Below are positions 20,862 to 32,583 of a stretch of 64,000 bases of DNA, one piece after another (the first letter of the stretch is position 1; each line of letters starts with the position of its first letter). Origin of the DNA: Kitagawia praeruptora (taxonomy: Eukaryota; Streptophyta; Magnoliopsida; Apiales; Apiaceae). Below the pieces are notes generated by a model. That model was not told the origin of the DNA. It saw only the letters and a program-made list of their open reading frames with translations, and made no database searches. The stretch covers positions 160,833,501 to 160,897,500 of the forward strand of contig CM075354.1 in assembly GCA_037693485.1 (NCBI GenBank), read 5' to 3'. The translations under genes were made by a program, and so were the position numbers.

Positions 20862-23010
20862 ATTTAAGTGGAGTTTATACTTAGCCTTTTAAGAAGCGTT
20901 AAGTGATTAATCTTAAATATTCTGATTGTTTATAGATCGTCGAGCTGACCCGGGACACATTATCCCTACCCGCACTCGATTCTCAGGCAAGTTTCCAATA
21001 CTTGGAACTGTTGTTGTGATAATATATATATGATGATTGTTGTATACATATGCCATAGCATGCATGTCTACTTTCAAGTTATATTGCAATACTTGTTCCC
21101 TGAATTGATATTGGCTTATAGACTAGATACGATATATCAGTATAAGCCGGACTTTTGGTTAAGACCCTTAGTGAATGGCATGTGATATTCATTCTTTAAA
21201 TGTAGACCGGGAGTCGGTATTTTGAGATATAGATGTAGTCTTGGAAACCCGGAGGGATTCCAACGACAGATTAGTATTCCGTTTGAGGAATGTTATTATT
21301 AAACATTAATTATATTTCCATAAAGTATTATTTACTTGGAAATCTTTCGAGAAATGTTATTTGAGTATTATCTCAGTCGAGAGATATTAAATGAATATTA
21401 TTTCGAATATTCATTTAGAGTTTGATTATTTCATGAATATTATTTCAAGATTCATTTGGAATATTGTTTATTAAATGAATATTACTTTCGAATATTCATT
21501 TAAGGTTTTATCTATTCAATGAATATTACTTTAAGATATTTCTTTGAAATTCTAATTACTTAAGGAACATTATTTCAAATATTCCTTGAGAGTATTGATT
21601 ACTAAATGAATATTAATTGGATATTCATTTAGAATAGTATTTATTAAATGAATATTATTTGAATATTCGTTTAAGGTTTTATTTACTTAATGAATATTAT
21701 TTTAAAATATTCAGTTGAAGTTCTAATTACTTATGGAATATTGTTTTGAATATTTCTTTAAAGTTTTGATTACTAAATGAACATTATTCGGATATTCATT
21801 TGGAATATTAATTGTGAAATGAATATTATTTTGGGATATTCAGTTAGAATATTATTTGTTAATGAATATTATTTGGATATTCATGTGGAATGTTATTTGT
21901 TAAATGAATCTTATTTTCAAAGATTCATTTAAGGTTTGATTTATTCGGTAAAAATTATTTTAAATATTTATTTAAGTTTATTTATTCAATGAATATTATT
22001 TTAAATATTCATTTAAGAAGAGATTTATTTAATAAATAATTCTATATATTCATTCGAGGATTACTTACGAGCAATATTATGATTTAATAATATTCCGTAA
22101 TTATTATTGACTTAATAAATATTCTTGGAATATTTAATAAAATTCTTTTGAATTCTTTTTGTGATGATTTATATTATTCAAAGGTTATCCTTCACCTTCA
22201 GATATTATGTAAAATATTTCAAAGTCTTTTATGACTATTTTATCAAGGGGAGGTTCCCAAAACTTTATTTTCGTTTAAATCTATCTTATAAGAAGATTTA
22301 AATACTCGCTCAACTTCCAAAAATTATATAAGGGGACCTCACTTGGAGATGTTATTTATTGGACTGCCCGGTCCTATACTCGCTAAAACTATCTTGTCAC
22401 TCACATCTTGATTCTTTCAAGCATCGATATGAGTCTTTTGGTTACCTCCTCAACGCTCGAGGGGTATGATTGATGTAACAAGTTTATATCCATTAACAAG
22501 CATCAGCTTGGGAAATATTGGTGAATTTTCCTTTCCAATTAGATACGACTACTTTGTGGAGTCCTATCAACAAGTGTTATACTTGGGGAAAAAGGGGAAC
22601 GAACTTTACGTTTCAGAGTCATGGATGATATTCGAACTAGGAGACGCGTAAGTGGCCGAGTGGCGCCGGTCCAGCAATAGCCCCACCGTTGGCTGAGGAG
22701 TTCCAGAGGGCGGTAGATAAGTAATTCCGTCGGAGCTACCTTCTACATGTAGAGAACGACTGATGAGATGCATGACATACGACTGATCATCGTAAACGTC
22801 AGGGCATCTGGCGCGGCAATGCTCCCGTATTAGTTCATCTTCTAAAAGTGAGAAATTTCTGCAACACTATTGGTGTTGGCAAGGTGAAAAAGTGTTGAAA
22901 CCGGAATTGCAATATTTTTCCTGCAAGTTCCTCTTTTATGATAATTGAGAATATCTTGCTTATCTTTTGCATAGCAGATATTTATTCAAAACAAATATAT
23001 TTTTGAGTTA
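20862..23010 (+). repeat. 3' LTR of element C, segment 2
   Basis: Resumes the C LTR after element A. Landmarks shared with the LTRs of A and B (in the other orientation) include GGCAAGTTT and GACCGGGAGTCGGTAT. It contains the AT-rich palindromic repeat field at 21300-22160. The last five bases, AGTTA (23006-23010), are the target duplication of element B. No gene is seen. Confidence 0.8.
21300..22160 (+). repeat. AT-rich tandem repeat of palindromic units
   Basis: About a dozen degenerate units of roughly 55-60 bp, each with an inverted pair AATGAATATT...AATATTCATT around a short centre. The LTRs of A and B have only a short counterpart (near 8600-8660), so the field expanded in the C lineage. 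Confidence 0.75.
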
Positions 23011-24022
23011 TGTGACGCCCCCAAATCCGAGGTCAGAGATTCAGGTCGTCACATCACCATCCAACCATATCCTACCTGTATTAACTTTACAATTCAACAA
23101 TACATCAATCCAGACCTCAATCTTACGTACATACAAGTTAGAGCCTCAGAAACGATAATCAAAAGTAACACTAAATATTACAATTCATCTGTACAATCCG
23201 GAATCTTACGCACTTCCACTTATACAACTACACTTGAAGACGAGTCTTACTATTACAGTTGAAAACCTATCAGACTTACTCTGTAGTATTTATCTGGAAC
23301 TAAATCATCTCGGGGTAAATCTTCTACTCCTCTTCTGCTGGTGCGGAGTTAACTGACCAAATTCTTCTCTTTCTGAAAAGTTTTTATAAAGCAAGAATGA
23401 GCTACATAATGCTCAGCAAGTTCGCCATTTTGAAAAATAATAATGTGCTTTATTTCGAAAACGTTCCCAACTGTATGGGTATATATATCTCAGATTTCAA
23501 AACATAATTCGACAATATATATGTCCGAGTTTGAATAAAACATTTATACTCGCTAAGGAGCTTTAAGAATAACATATGAGTCCTTTACAAGGTTCCCATT
23601 TCAATATATCTCAGGTTTGAAAATATATACATATTAGTATATCATTTTCGGCAAAACACTCTACGGTTAACATACTGTACAGGGAATACATTATTGCAAA
23701 ACCTCTTTCCTTCCATTAGCTTAGAAGGTTTCTCATTCAAAAACATTTCATTCTTTGAAACAATTGCAAGGGTGCACTAACACGTGCCAATCTTTATAGG
23801 AAATCTTGCAGTTCTAGATACTGCACGATGTCAATATTTTTCTTATCAAAAACTACACTATCGGCAACTTGGCACTTAGGCCCAAGAAGCAGTGTTTGAG
23901 TATTTTTCCAAAGTGGAGGATGGGACTGGAAGAAAACATAAGAACCTGACAAGGATTGACGATGATCAGTCGCCACAACCAAGTCCAACAATCCGCGGGT
24001 CTTCTCTACTAGTAGAAGGATA

Positions 24023-24106
24023 GAAACTACATCCGTAACTACCCTTGGGTGAAAACTACATCCGTAATCACCCTCGATGAAAACTACATCCGTAATCATC
24101 CTTCGG
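24023..24106 (-). repeat. Triplicated 28-bp repeat in LTR of B
   Basis: Three adjacent units with 28-bp period and the same core as in element A (8210-8293). Confidence 0.8.
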
Positions 24107-24167
24107 CAACACCTGGGCCGGAATAATAATTGATGGACCGCCTGGCTCACGGCCGCTTACACATCCC

Positions 24168-24191
24168 GGGAATCGTTCGTCAACGATTCCC
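24168..24191 (-). other. LTR hairpin (element B)
   Basis: GGGAATCGT-TCGTCA-ACGATTCCC is a perfect 9-bp stem with a 6-nt loop; repeated at 33741-33764 in the other LTR. Confidence 0.7.
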
Positions 24192-27005
24192 ACACCTGCC
24201 AGAGTCCCCTTTTTCTTTTCTTTTCAAAAATCATTTTGATAGAAAATTCGAGTAGTTGAAGTTCGACCTCAGTCGACCGATAATTCTTGAAAAACGTACA
24301 AGAAGCAAAACCTGACCGGGGGTTTTCGAAAATGTTTTGGGTTCGAAAGTGTTCGAGTTTGAAAACGCTAAAGGCATCTTGGATTAGTTTTGTCTTTAAA
24401 ATTATGAACAATAACTAATAAATAATATTTTGAGATTTAATATAAATAATTAATAAAATAATTATTTAATTAAAATAAGCTTTTAATCCAAGATAGATAT
24501 TTTTGAGTACTTTTAACAACGTAAAAATAATAAAGACTTAAGTATACGATACTTCCCGAATGACTCTTCGGGTTTTCGCGATTTAATCACGATACAACAA
24601 TATACCGCTCCCCGGTCAATAATATATTTGGACCGCTACGACCTCTATTGCTAGAGTCGTTGTCCGAAGAAAACACTTTCATTCTAAGTTCAAGGGTGTA
24701 CAAACACATATGCATATATCTCAAACTTCAACATAACTTGTAAAGCATAAGCATATAATACGTTTGGAAGCTATAAACACAACAGTGAAAATCCTTATAT
24801 ATAAGTTTTGAAAAGTAAACTTGCATAGATAAAATCAAGAATATAATATTTTGAAATTAAATACTTAGGGATGGAAAACTTGCCTTGGTGAGGTTGGGGT
24901 GGTCGGCTCGCGAAGTGGAATGGAAATCTATACATAATCAATATTTGTACGTTAGTACCTTAACAACGCTACTTAATCATAAGGTTTTAAAAATCGTAAG
25001 ACCAACTTAACGACTCCACTTGTGACCACTAACCCTCTCATATGACCATGTCGTCACATTATCACTTTTGTTACCCATTCGACTCAAATCTATTCCTCGA
25101 ACTCGAAACTCAAGTGAATATCCTTAAAACTACTTTAAACTAATCCCCTAAGTGGTTTTTCACTTGCGCACACCTCGCTCTAACATTTTTATAAAATTGT
25201 AAAATTCGAGTTTTAATCAGATTCTTTTTGGGTAGCCTTCACCACTGCATTTCCTAGCTTCTCTAATTTTTCCATGATCCCACATAAGTTTTTAGGGGTT
25301 TAAACAAGGTTCACAAGGGGGTCACTTACTGCAGTCAGGAATCCAGAAACACAATCCACTTCTCCGGCCATAACTAAATATCTATACATCACCTAGTCAT
25401 GAACCTTACATTTCCAGAAACTACATTCAATTATCTTTCCATCAATATATGGTAGGACATCAGGGGACAACATTTGGGGGTTCAAAACCGTGTTACAAGA
25501 CAGGTCAATGCTCCTGGAAAATCTCAGCAAGAACATACTACTTAGATTAACCATTTTTCACAATTCCACAACACAACCAACACTTAATACACTTAGTTCA
25601 TGGTTCATAACACTCATGGAGATATATATATTATCCATAATCATAAAAGTCACAATCTCAACATCAAAACTCAAGATCCATGTCATCCAATACTTATACA
25701 ACCAAGATTAGCTCACAAATACATGGATCTACTACCAAACATTATAAATACTACATAACCAAGAGGGTTAGGGTTTTTATACCTTCTTGATGTTCTTACA
25801 ATCTCAAACAAGCTTGGTTAACCTTGGGGAAGCCTTACTCTATGCTCACCATCTTCAATCTCACCAAAGAAATCAAGAACATGGAAGTGAGTTTCCTGAT
25901 TGGAAAAACACGCCCCAAAGATCAGCCAAAACGACGCCTTTTCACTCGTTTTCTGGTCGAAGCTCCTGAATGAAAATTGTAGAGCGTCTTCACAGCTTTC
26001 TAACCATATAAAGAACAAAAAATTTCATTGAGTAATGAAGTCTCTAGGCCCGTTTTACTGAGGACGTTCTGCTGGGCAAATGGAGAGAAAATGGAGTTTC
26101 TTGGTTTTTGCTTTTTGTTCTTTATCTCCAATAATGCTTACACATGTAATATATATCTAGATATTTTGGATGCATCCTTATCCTTGCTAGGTGTCACACT
26201 CCCATTGGCTCCCTTGGATTCTTATCCACTTAAAATGCAACCAAGTCCTTCCTCCTTTTGCACCTAAGTCCTTATCTCTTGTTTCTTGCACTTAAGTCCC
26301 TTGGCTTTGTTTTCTTTCCCACCAATTGGATTCCCTTGTTGTCTCGTGAATAAAATTAATACGTTACAACTAATACTTTGCATATTATTGCTCTAATATG
26401 GCACAATACCTCGAATGAATATTAATTCCAGCATCCCTTGTTTATTTCTCTTTATCTCAGAAAACGTTCTCCCGCTTTCTCAAGCATTCTCTATTTCTCA
26501 ATTCTAAGAGTTTATTCTCAATCCTCTTTCTTTCTCATAATATATCCTTCCTTGGACTCTTAATATACCATATCCTTAATAGATGCTTCGTTCGCTCAAC
26601 CGCTTAATCTTGTTGTAACGTCTCAGTGGTTCTCGTTCTAAATCCTCGAATCAAATATAATAAAATCCTAACATATTAAATCCTTAATTCCTCAAAATTA
26701 ATATCTCATTTCTTGAATATAATAATATATAATTCACTACCCAGTCAAATATTACACCATAATACAAATTGGAATTTCTTAATTCCGATCGTCTTTACAT
26801 ACACTTATTTGCTCCGTGAATCACTAATATGACTTCGAAATATCCATACCATGTCTTGTACATAGGGTGGCGTGAAAATTTTCTTGGTCCTCAAAATCAC
26901 TATTCATCCATAAATTACTATTCACGCATGACAAACACTATTCACGTATATACTTATTCTTAATAAGAAAAGTTTTAATTCTACCGAAAATCTGGGTTCT
27001 TACAG

Positions 27006-27022
27006 TCTCCCCTCCTTAAAAG
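27006..27022 (-). promoter_or_regulatory. Polypurine tract of element B
   Basis: Minus-strand purine tract (TTTTAAGGAGGGGAGAC) beside the TGTAAGAACCC LTR start; same as in element C. Confidence 0.85.
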
Positions 27023-27039
27023 GATTCCGTCCCGGAATC
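27023..27039 (-). other. Hairpin between pol end and PPT (element B)
   Basis: GATTCCG-GGA-CGGAATC, identical to those of A and C although the pol gene beside it is destroyed. Confidence 0.7.
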
Positions 27040-27082
27040 AGTTTAGGAATCACTGGGGTTACTCCTTCTTTGTTTCACTCTT

Positions 27083-27470
27083 TCAACTTCCAGGTGGATT
27101 CTTCCATATCTTGATTTTCTCACAATTCCTTATTAGTTTAAAAACCTTGTTCCTCAGCACTTGTTCTTCTCTATCCATGATTTCCACGGGTTGCTCCACA
27201 TAGGTCAAGTCGGGTCGTAGGTCCACTTGGTTGTACTCTATCACATGCTGATAGCCGGTGTGGTAGGGTCGTAGACATATGAAACACATTATGAATTTGC
27301 TGCAAGCTTGGGGCAAGGCTAACTCGCAGGCTAACTTCCCAATACGCCTCAAAATCTAAAAAGGTCCAATAAACCTCAGACTTAGCTTCCCTTTCTTACC
27401 AAACTGCATCAATCCTTTTCAGGGGGATACCTTTAGCATCACAAAGTCTCCCACCTCATACTCCTTTGAT
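27083..27470 (-). pseudogene. Integrase C-terminal/chromodomain remnant of element B
   Basis: The minus strand reads text close to element A around the GPF/Y module and chromodomain, for example RPYHTGYQHVIEYNQVDLR and EQVLRNKVFKLI. Frame changes, a lost stretch of the FHVSM motif and a broken end of the chromodomain make it non-functional. It ends abruptly near 27470, where a foreign LTR fragment begins. Confidence 0.8.
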
Positions 27471-27677
27471 ATCTCATAAAATTTGACCATTCGAAATAAT
27501 GGGTTTCGTAAAAACTAATGACTTTTACATACACTCGTCTGCACCGTAAAGGCGTAATATCAATTCAAAATTTTCATTTAATAATTCGTACATATCGTGA
27601 TTGCAAAAATTTCTCATCCACCCATAAAATTAATTTTCATCCAGGTTCGAATATTCATGAAAATTAGGGCTATTGCA
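27471..27677 (-). repeat. Fragment of a related LTR end inside element B
   Basis: About 200 bp resemble the first part of the A-type LTR (in element sense), with the motif ACATTTACATACACTTAT-like text and an end reading TGCAATAGCCCTAATTTTC in place of TGTAAGAACCCTGATTTTT. It is followed at 27678 by text like the start of an internal region. This marks a recombination or a nested older element. Confidence 0.5.
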
Positions 27678-29880
27678 GTCTCACCAACGCTTTAATGTTG
27701 CTTCTCAACGCATGCTCTCCTCGACCTGTATTCCTCATCGGTTGTTCTATGAATGAAAATTTCTATCCCACTACTTATACGTTACTCTTCTACCTTGTTC
27801 ATAGTATCCGTGTTGAGTCCTTGTATCGTTGGGCCGTGAATACTTTGTGGTCGTGTTATATAATCTGAGACAACGTTAATACGCACGGTATTCCTCATTT
27901 TCCTTGGCTTGATTAGCACGCATGTGTTGCCTTCCGTCGGTCATTACCATTTGCTATGGATACTATATAGTCTTCGGTATACGTCGAACCAGTTCAGCTA
28001 CTATATCCCTCGTTCATTGACTTCTTCGTAACGCAAGAGAAGCGAAACTTCTTCTTTCGTAGTACGCTTTACAAGAGACGTCCTTACGTCCGCATGGTGC
28101 CGATCGTGATAACAACATTCGTTTCATGGATAAGTTTTTATTCTCGACTGCCCCGTGAAATCTAAGGCACGACACTAATTATAAATTCGAACGTCTGGAC
28201 AATTCTTCTTCCCTGTCCGTCAGCCACAGATCAAATTAGTACATACGCTCAATCTCTTCGTTAAATATACTTGGAAGCACCTTCAATATTCGTAGTTTAA
28301 TCTTAAGTCTTTATCTGACGTAATCGCTGCAGAAGTTTTATACTGCACCACAATCTTTTCCGTATATAAATCGATAATCTTCTAAATGGAAAGTCTTTCA
28401 TAGGTAAATCACTTGGTTCAACAATTATAAATCAACTAGGGCCATCTCTTGGCTCGATCTTCGGCGACCTACTTATGAAATTCATTATAATTCTGTCCAC
28501 GTTCAATATTTTCTACAGGCAGAATTAATCCACTAGATCTCTATCATTCTGCTTTCGACATGTCGCGTTTGTACTTAATAGTTTGCCAATGCCATTCTTC
28601 ATACCTGTTTGCCAAACATTCTCTTAATTCTCTATACATCTTTGTCTTTCCCCACAATTTAGTCTTTTCCTCTAACATTATTCTTTATTGTATTTACTCT
28701 ATTTTCTTGGTCAATACTGACTGAATTCCAATTTCGAATAATCCCTTCTATAAGTATCGGCCACCACACTGGCCTTTCTTGGGTAATAACAAATTTCTCC
28801 ATTATACTCCCTGCTCCCTTTCGTCACCTTCTCTTTCTTATGTTTAGTTCTAATATGAAGATATACTTAAGGCACTTGTGGAAAAATTTCACACTTTTCT
28901 CATAAGATTAACGTCTCCGTTTTATGCGTGAATGCTATCATGACTAATCCCCGACTCATGGTTAGTATATCACATCCCGTAACCTTTATGTTGTTTAGAA
29001 GTATAGGCTATCATCCCCTATCTACTGCATCAGCACACCTCTTAAACTCTTGAAAGATGCATCATCGTGACTCTCAAAGTCCTCTTTTTATCATCAAGTA
29101 TAGCTAACAACGAGGTTGTTGCTAATATCTCATTTCATTCCAAAACTTTGTTCATTAATCAATAAAGGCTTCTGACTCATTAATCCACTCAAACGATACT
29201 ACCATAATTTTATAACGTTTATATTAGTGTGAAATGCCAATCTTGGCACAGTACAGAGGTCGATCTTGAGTTGGTGAAACCCGCTTTTCAACCTTATCTT
29301 TGAAAAACTACTACGTGTTTTAACCGGTCAACAATTCCTACATCTCCGGTTAGGGGTATCGATTCTCGATGGTATATGTAAGATGTCATACGCTCGTCCT
29401 CTTTCACAACTGGCACCAATCAGCCTGAGGCCAGTATGCTGCTGCGATTCCCAATAAACTTGATTAGGTGGTAATCTTGAAGGATCATTGGGATATATCC
29501 ATGCATCCATTTGCTATTAGGGGCCTTTTAAACTTTATGTCTCGCTATGTGCATCAATCCCTTTTAGCTAAGTAAAGCTTCACATTCTTGCCACGATATT
29601 TCTTCCTTTCTTGTCCATCTCACTTCCATGTTAGTTTCCTCTAAGGATATGTCTTACATCGCAATCGATTTGAATTTCTTGGATCAGGAAAAGGCTTGGT
29701 AACTCCAGAATTCATTACTATAACATCCTGACAACGTTTGGTAGGAACGTACTCCCAACCACCTCATCATTTCCTATAACTTTCCTCACACTAATATTAA
29801 AGGTCTTGTATTATGCCCCGACATGTTATTCCTACTTTAAATAATTACTCGGCATCACGCTCTGGCTGCACCATTACAAC
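27678..29880 (-). pseudogene. Heavily decayed gag-pol of a Ty3/gypsy element
   Basis: Islands align with the minus-strand pol of element A. Near 28560 the text resembles the integrase zinc-region stretch with ACATGTC. Near 28760-28800 it resembles the RNase H/integrase linker (GCCACCACACTGGCCTTTC against GCCACTACGTTGGCCTTCC). Near 28860-29480 there is RNase H- and RT-like text. No frame survives. The order agrees with one pol gene running on the minus strand. Confidence 0.5.
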
Positions 29881-31440
29881 ATTTGGTTTTTGATCTCATA
29901 TTGGTGCAACGGTTCACAATTGTACCTCCCGTTCACCTTAGAGTAATGACTTTTGAAAGGAATGGTTTCAAAATAACAAGGTCCAATAGATAATTTTAAT
30001 AAAAATTCCACATTGGATGTTCCAAGAATGTTGATGGTTCCAAATACTAGGAGTCTCAATTTTCGGAGATGTAAGGATGGACAGAAAGAATACAACAAGG
30101 TTTATTCCTTCATGTCCTGAAAATTTTGTAATGTGATATCGTAGAGAATGTTGCACGAGGGCAATGATTGTTGGATACAAAAGTCATAAAGACGGTCTTT
30201 ATACGATTCTTACATCTGGTGAATACTTTTCCTCTTGAAAAATAGAGGATCTGAAAAGTCCCATTGATAAAGGTCAACCGATCGAAAGCAATTCTACTCT
30301 ATGACAATAAAAATGAAGCAGTTTATCATTCAAGTAATCTATGGTTTCAAATGAATCTTCATTATATGAATGAAAGAACAGAATATTCAAGTGACATAAA
30401 GTCTGATACGAAGATGGGTAGAATTCAAGTTGAGTGGGCGACCTCACTAGGTCTCAATCAAGTTATTCGTCAAAACTTTCATTATCATACTTTACCACAT
30501 GCAAAATGCATTGATGAATTGCTGAATGAATTAAATTGGGAGTTGGACCAGTGAAACAATAACTAGTCCTTTTCAAGAAACACTAGCAACTAGCTAGACA
30601 AAATTTGCTAGTTCACTTGTTTGAGACATCACCACTAGCTAGGACAATTAGCTAGGTGTTCTTCACAACATTACAATTTTGACTAGTTAGAACAATCAAC
30701 TAGTCATTCATATTGACATATCGACTAGCCAGTTTCAATTGGCTAGAATGGAATTTCAACATCGTAGCCACTGAAGAAACTTTAGGCTACTCGGACAATG
30801 AATGAAAATAAGAAGTTATTAAGTTTGAAAAAGAAAACTATAAAATCTGAAGAGAATGTTCTAGGTATCGGAACAATCGATAACCTCTCATCAAATATTA
30901 CCTACCAGTGAAACGGTCCACCCAAGGGTGCCTCCGTACACATGCTTTATCAGATCCTACAGTAGAATTAAATTCAGAATACCAATATCAAAATGATATC
31001 CTTACTATGATTTCAATGTACGATGTACAATCTCATCTTGAATAGAAGAAAAGAATTCATGAAGGATGTCTGGATGTTAGATCATCCCTGTTCTCAACAA
31101 GTTGATAAATATTTATGGGCTCGACTGAAGAGTGCAAGTATGAAAGAAGTAGTCAAATATCAATATTCGTTTAGGAATATTCATTGATTAATTAAGGAAA
31201 CAATTATTGAACATTCCTTGGAGATAATTATAAACTTCAAATAGAATACTCGGGGATCAAATAAGATACTTTGGATGAGTCCCGGTTTAGAGAAAGTATA
31301 TCACTGGTGGTTATTCCACAAGTTTGAAGTAGAAAGCTAGAAGGATTACCTGATATAAACTAATCGAGGTAACATGGTTAGTGAACAGTTTAAAATGAAG
31401 TAGTGCACCAGCCGGTAGTTACCAAAATAAGTTAATAACC
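29880..31440. other. Unrecognised interior of element B
   Basis: About 1.5 kb that I cannot relate to gag, pol or LTR sequence of A. It contains a 96-codon plus-strand frame (30264-30554) without a recognisable domain and a row of five hairpins (30588-30790). It may be a very old gag region or captured foreign DNA. Confidence 0.4.
30588..30790. repeat. Row of five CTAG-type hairpins
   Basis: Five successive inverted repeats: AACTAGC/GCTAGTT (30588-30613), CACTAGCTA/TAGCTAGGTG (30633-30658), TGACTAGTT/AACTAGTCA (30680-30706), CTAGCCA/TGGCTAG (30725-30746), GTAGCC/GGCTAC (30764-30790). Loops are 7-15 nt and spacing is about 40-48 bp. Confidence 0.7.
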
Positions 31441-32566
31441 ATTCGTGCATCTCACTATCACCACTATGAGGGTAACTCCATCTCTTCGTCTTCGTAATTC
31501 AAGACACCAACTAGTTCGTCTCTCAATCATCATCTTAAAGTCATTTATCGAGTTAGGGTTTCACAATATATCTGTCATTCCCGTGCTTTATCTTGAAGGC
31601 CAAGCTTCACATCATTCCGGGGACACCTGCTAAGTCCATAGGGTCCTACTTCATGCCTTCCAACATGAATCACAAGTGGCCAGTTCCTCCTGGGAACAGA
31701 TCAAAGAGATCTCTCAGGGATCTCAATGCAGTCCATAGGTTCAGTGGCAGTGTGTGTGCACGTGAACATACGTTACCAGCAATATATAGGTTTACAAGTA
31801 TATATGCGTAGTCTCTGCTAAAATTTCTATCAAAGAATTCCAGTATAGACTCACTGGTCTCTTCCTTTGGTAGACTCTGAGATCACTGTATCGCTCGTTG
31901 CAACCATTTTCAACTTCACTAGAGTCGCTTTGTTAATTCTGCTTGTTTGTTCTCTAAGTTGAACTACCATGCTCTAGCATCCGAATCATGCGTGGGATTA
32001 TCTAGCACGCTCGTCTTATGATAACATTCTCGTATAACACATGTAAAATTCGCCATCAAGGGTAATGGAATCCACAACAACATAGTGACCGACCTTCAGG
32101 GAAACCCGTTACTTATCGAAAATCGGATCTTATAACCAAAGTAAAAGACTTTCATTAATCCAAGTACTAAGTACTCCTAATTATGTAGGGAAGTCCAAAC
32201 TTCTTGATTCTTAAAATGCCGCCTCCTAAACTGTGGAGGAATATGGGCCACAAAATTTATGCCAGCCTAGTCATCCGATCATATTGGCAATATCGCCTCT
32301 ACCTCAGTTGCTCTCGAGATTTCGCTCTGCTTCCTATATCATTACCTATGATAGGTCATGTACGACTCTCAAATCTCTATTCATCATTCTGTAGGTCTCT
32401 AGGGATTCCATCGACCCTAGTATAATACCTTCAGTAACACTCCAGTCCATTCTACTCACCGGTACCTCTTCCGGTAGTCCAATCATAAGTTTACTACGAT
32501 CTCTTATGTCATTCCCCTACTTAGACTTAACTCTCAACACTCTCGTTTCTCAGTACTGTAACTTAT
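31440..32566 (-). other. Decayed 5' leader/gag region of element B
   Basis: Position suggests the leader and gag. Near the PBS (32440-32566) the text resembles the PBS-proximal leader of element A (17120-17306), including CGTTTCTCAGTACTGTAAC-like sequence. No counterpart of the extra ORF of A is readable and no gag frame survives. Confidence 0.4.
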
Positions 32567-32580
32567 CTCTCTGATACCAT
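32567..32580 (-). promoter_or_regulatory. Primer binding site of element B (initiator tRNA-Met)
   Basis: Minus-strand ATGGTATCAGAGAG three bases from the 5' LTR, the same as in element A. It is kept intact although the coding region is ruined. Confidence 0.9.
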
Positions 32581-32583
32581 TTC

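Larger units (their letters stand above)
23011..27004 (-). repeat. 3' LTR of element B
   Basis: 3,994 bp; in element sense TGTAAGAACCCAGATTTTC...GGGGGCGTCACA. It shares the 28-bp triplet (24023-24106), a GC-rich island and a hairpin with element A, but elsewhere is clearly diverged from A. Small frames in it are duplicated in 32584-36577 and have no domain. Confidence 0.95.

Noticed and set aside
23794..24150. 118-codon minus-strand frame in LTR of B (repeated at 33367-33723)
   Set aside because: It overlaps the repeat triplet and hairpin island; the matching A-LTR frames are shorter and shifted, so it looks like structure rather than protein conservation.
30264..30554. 96-codon plus-strand frame in element B
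   Set aside because: No recognisable domain, no conservation visible, and it lies in decayed DNA on the strand opposite to the element.
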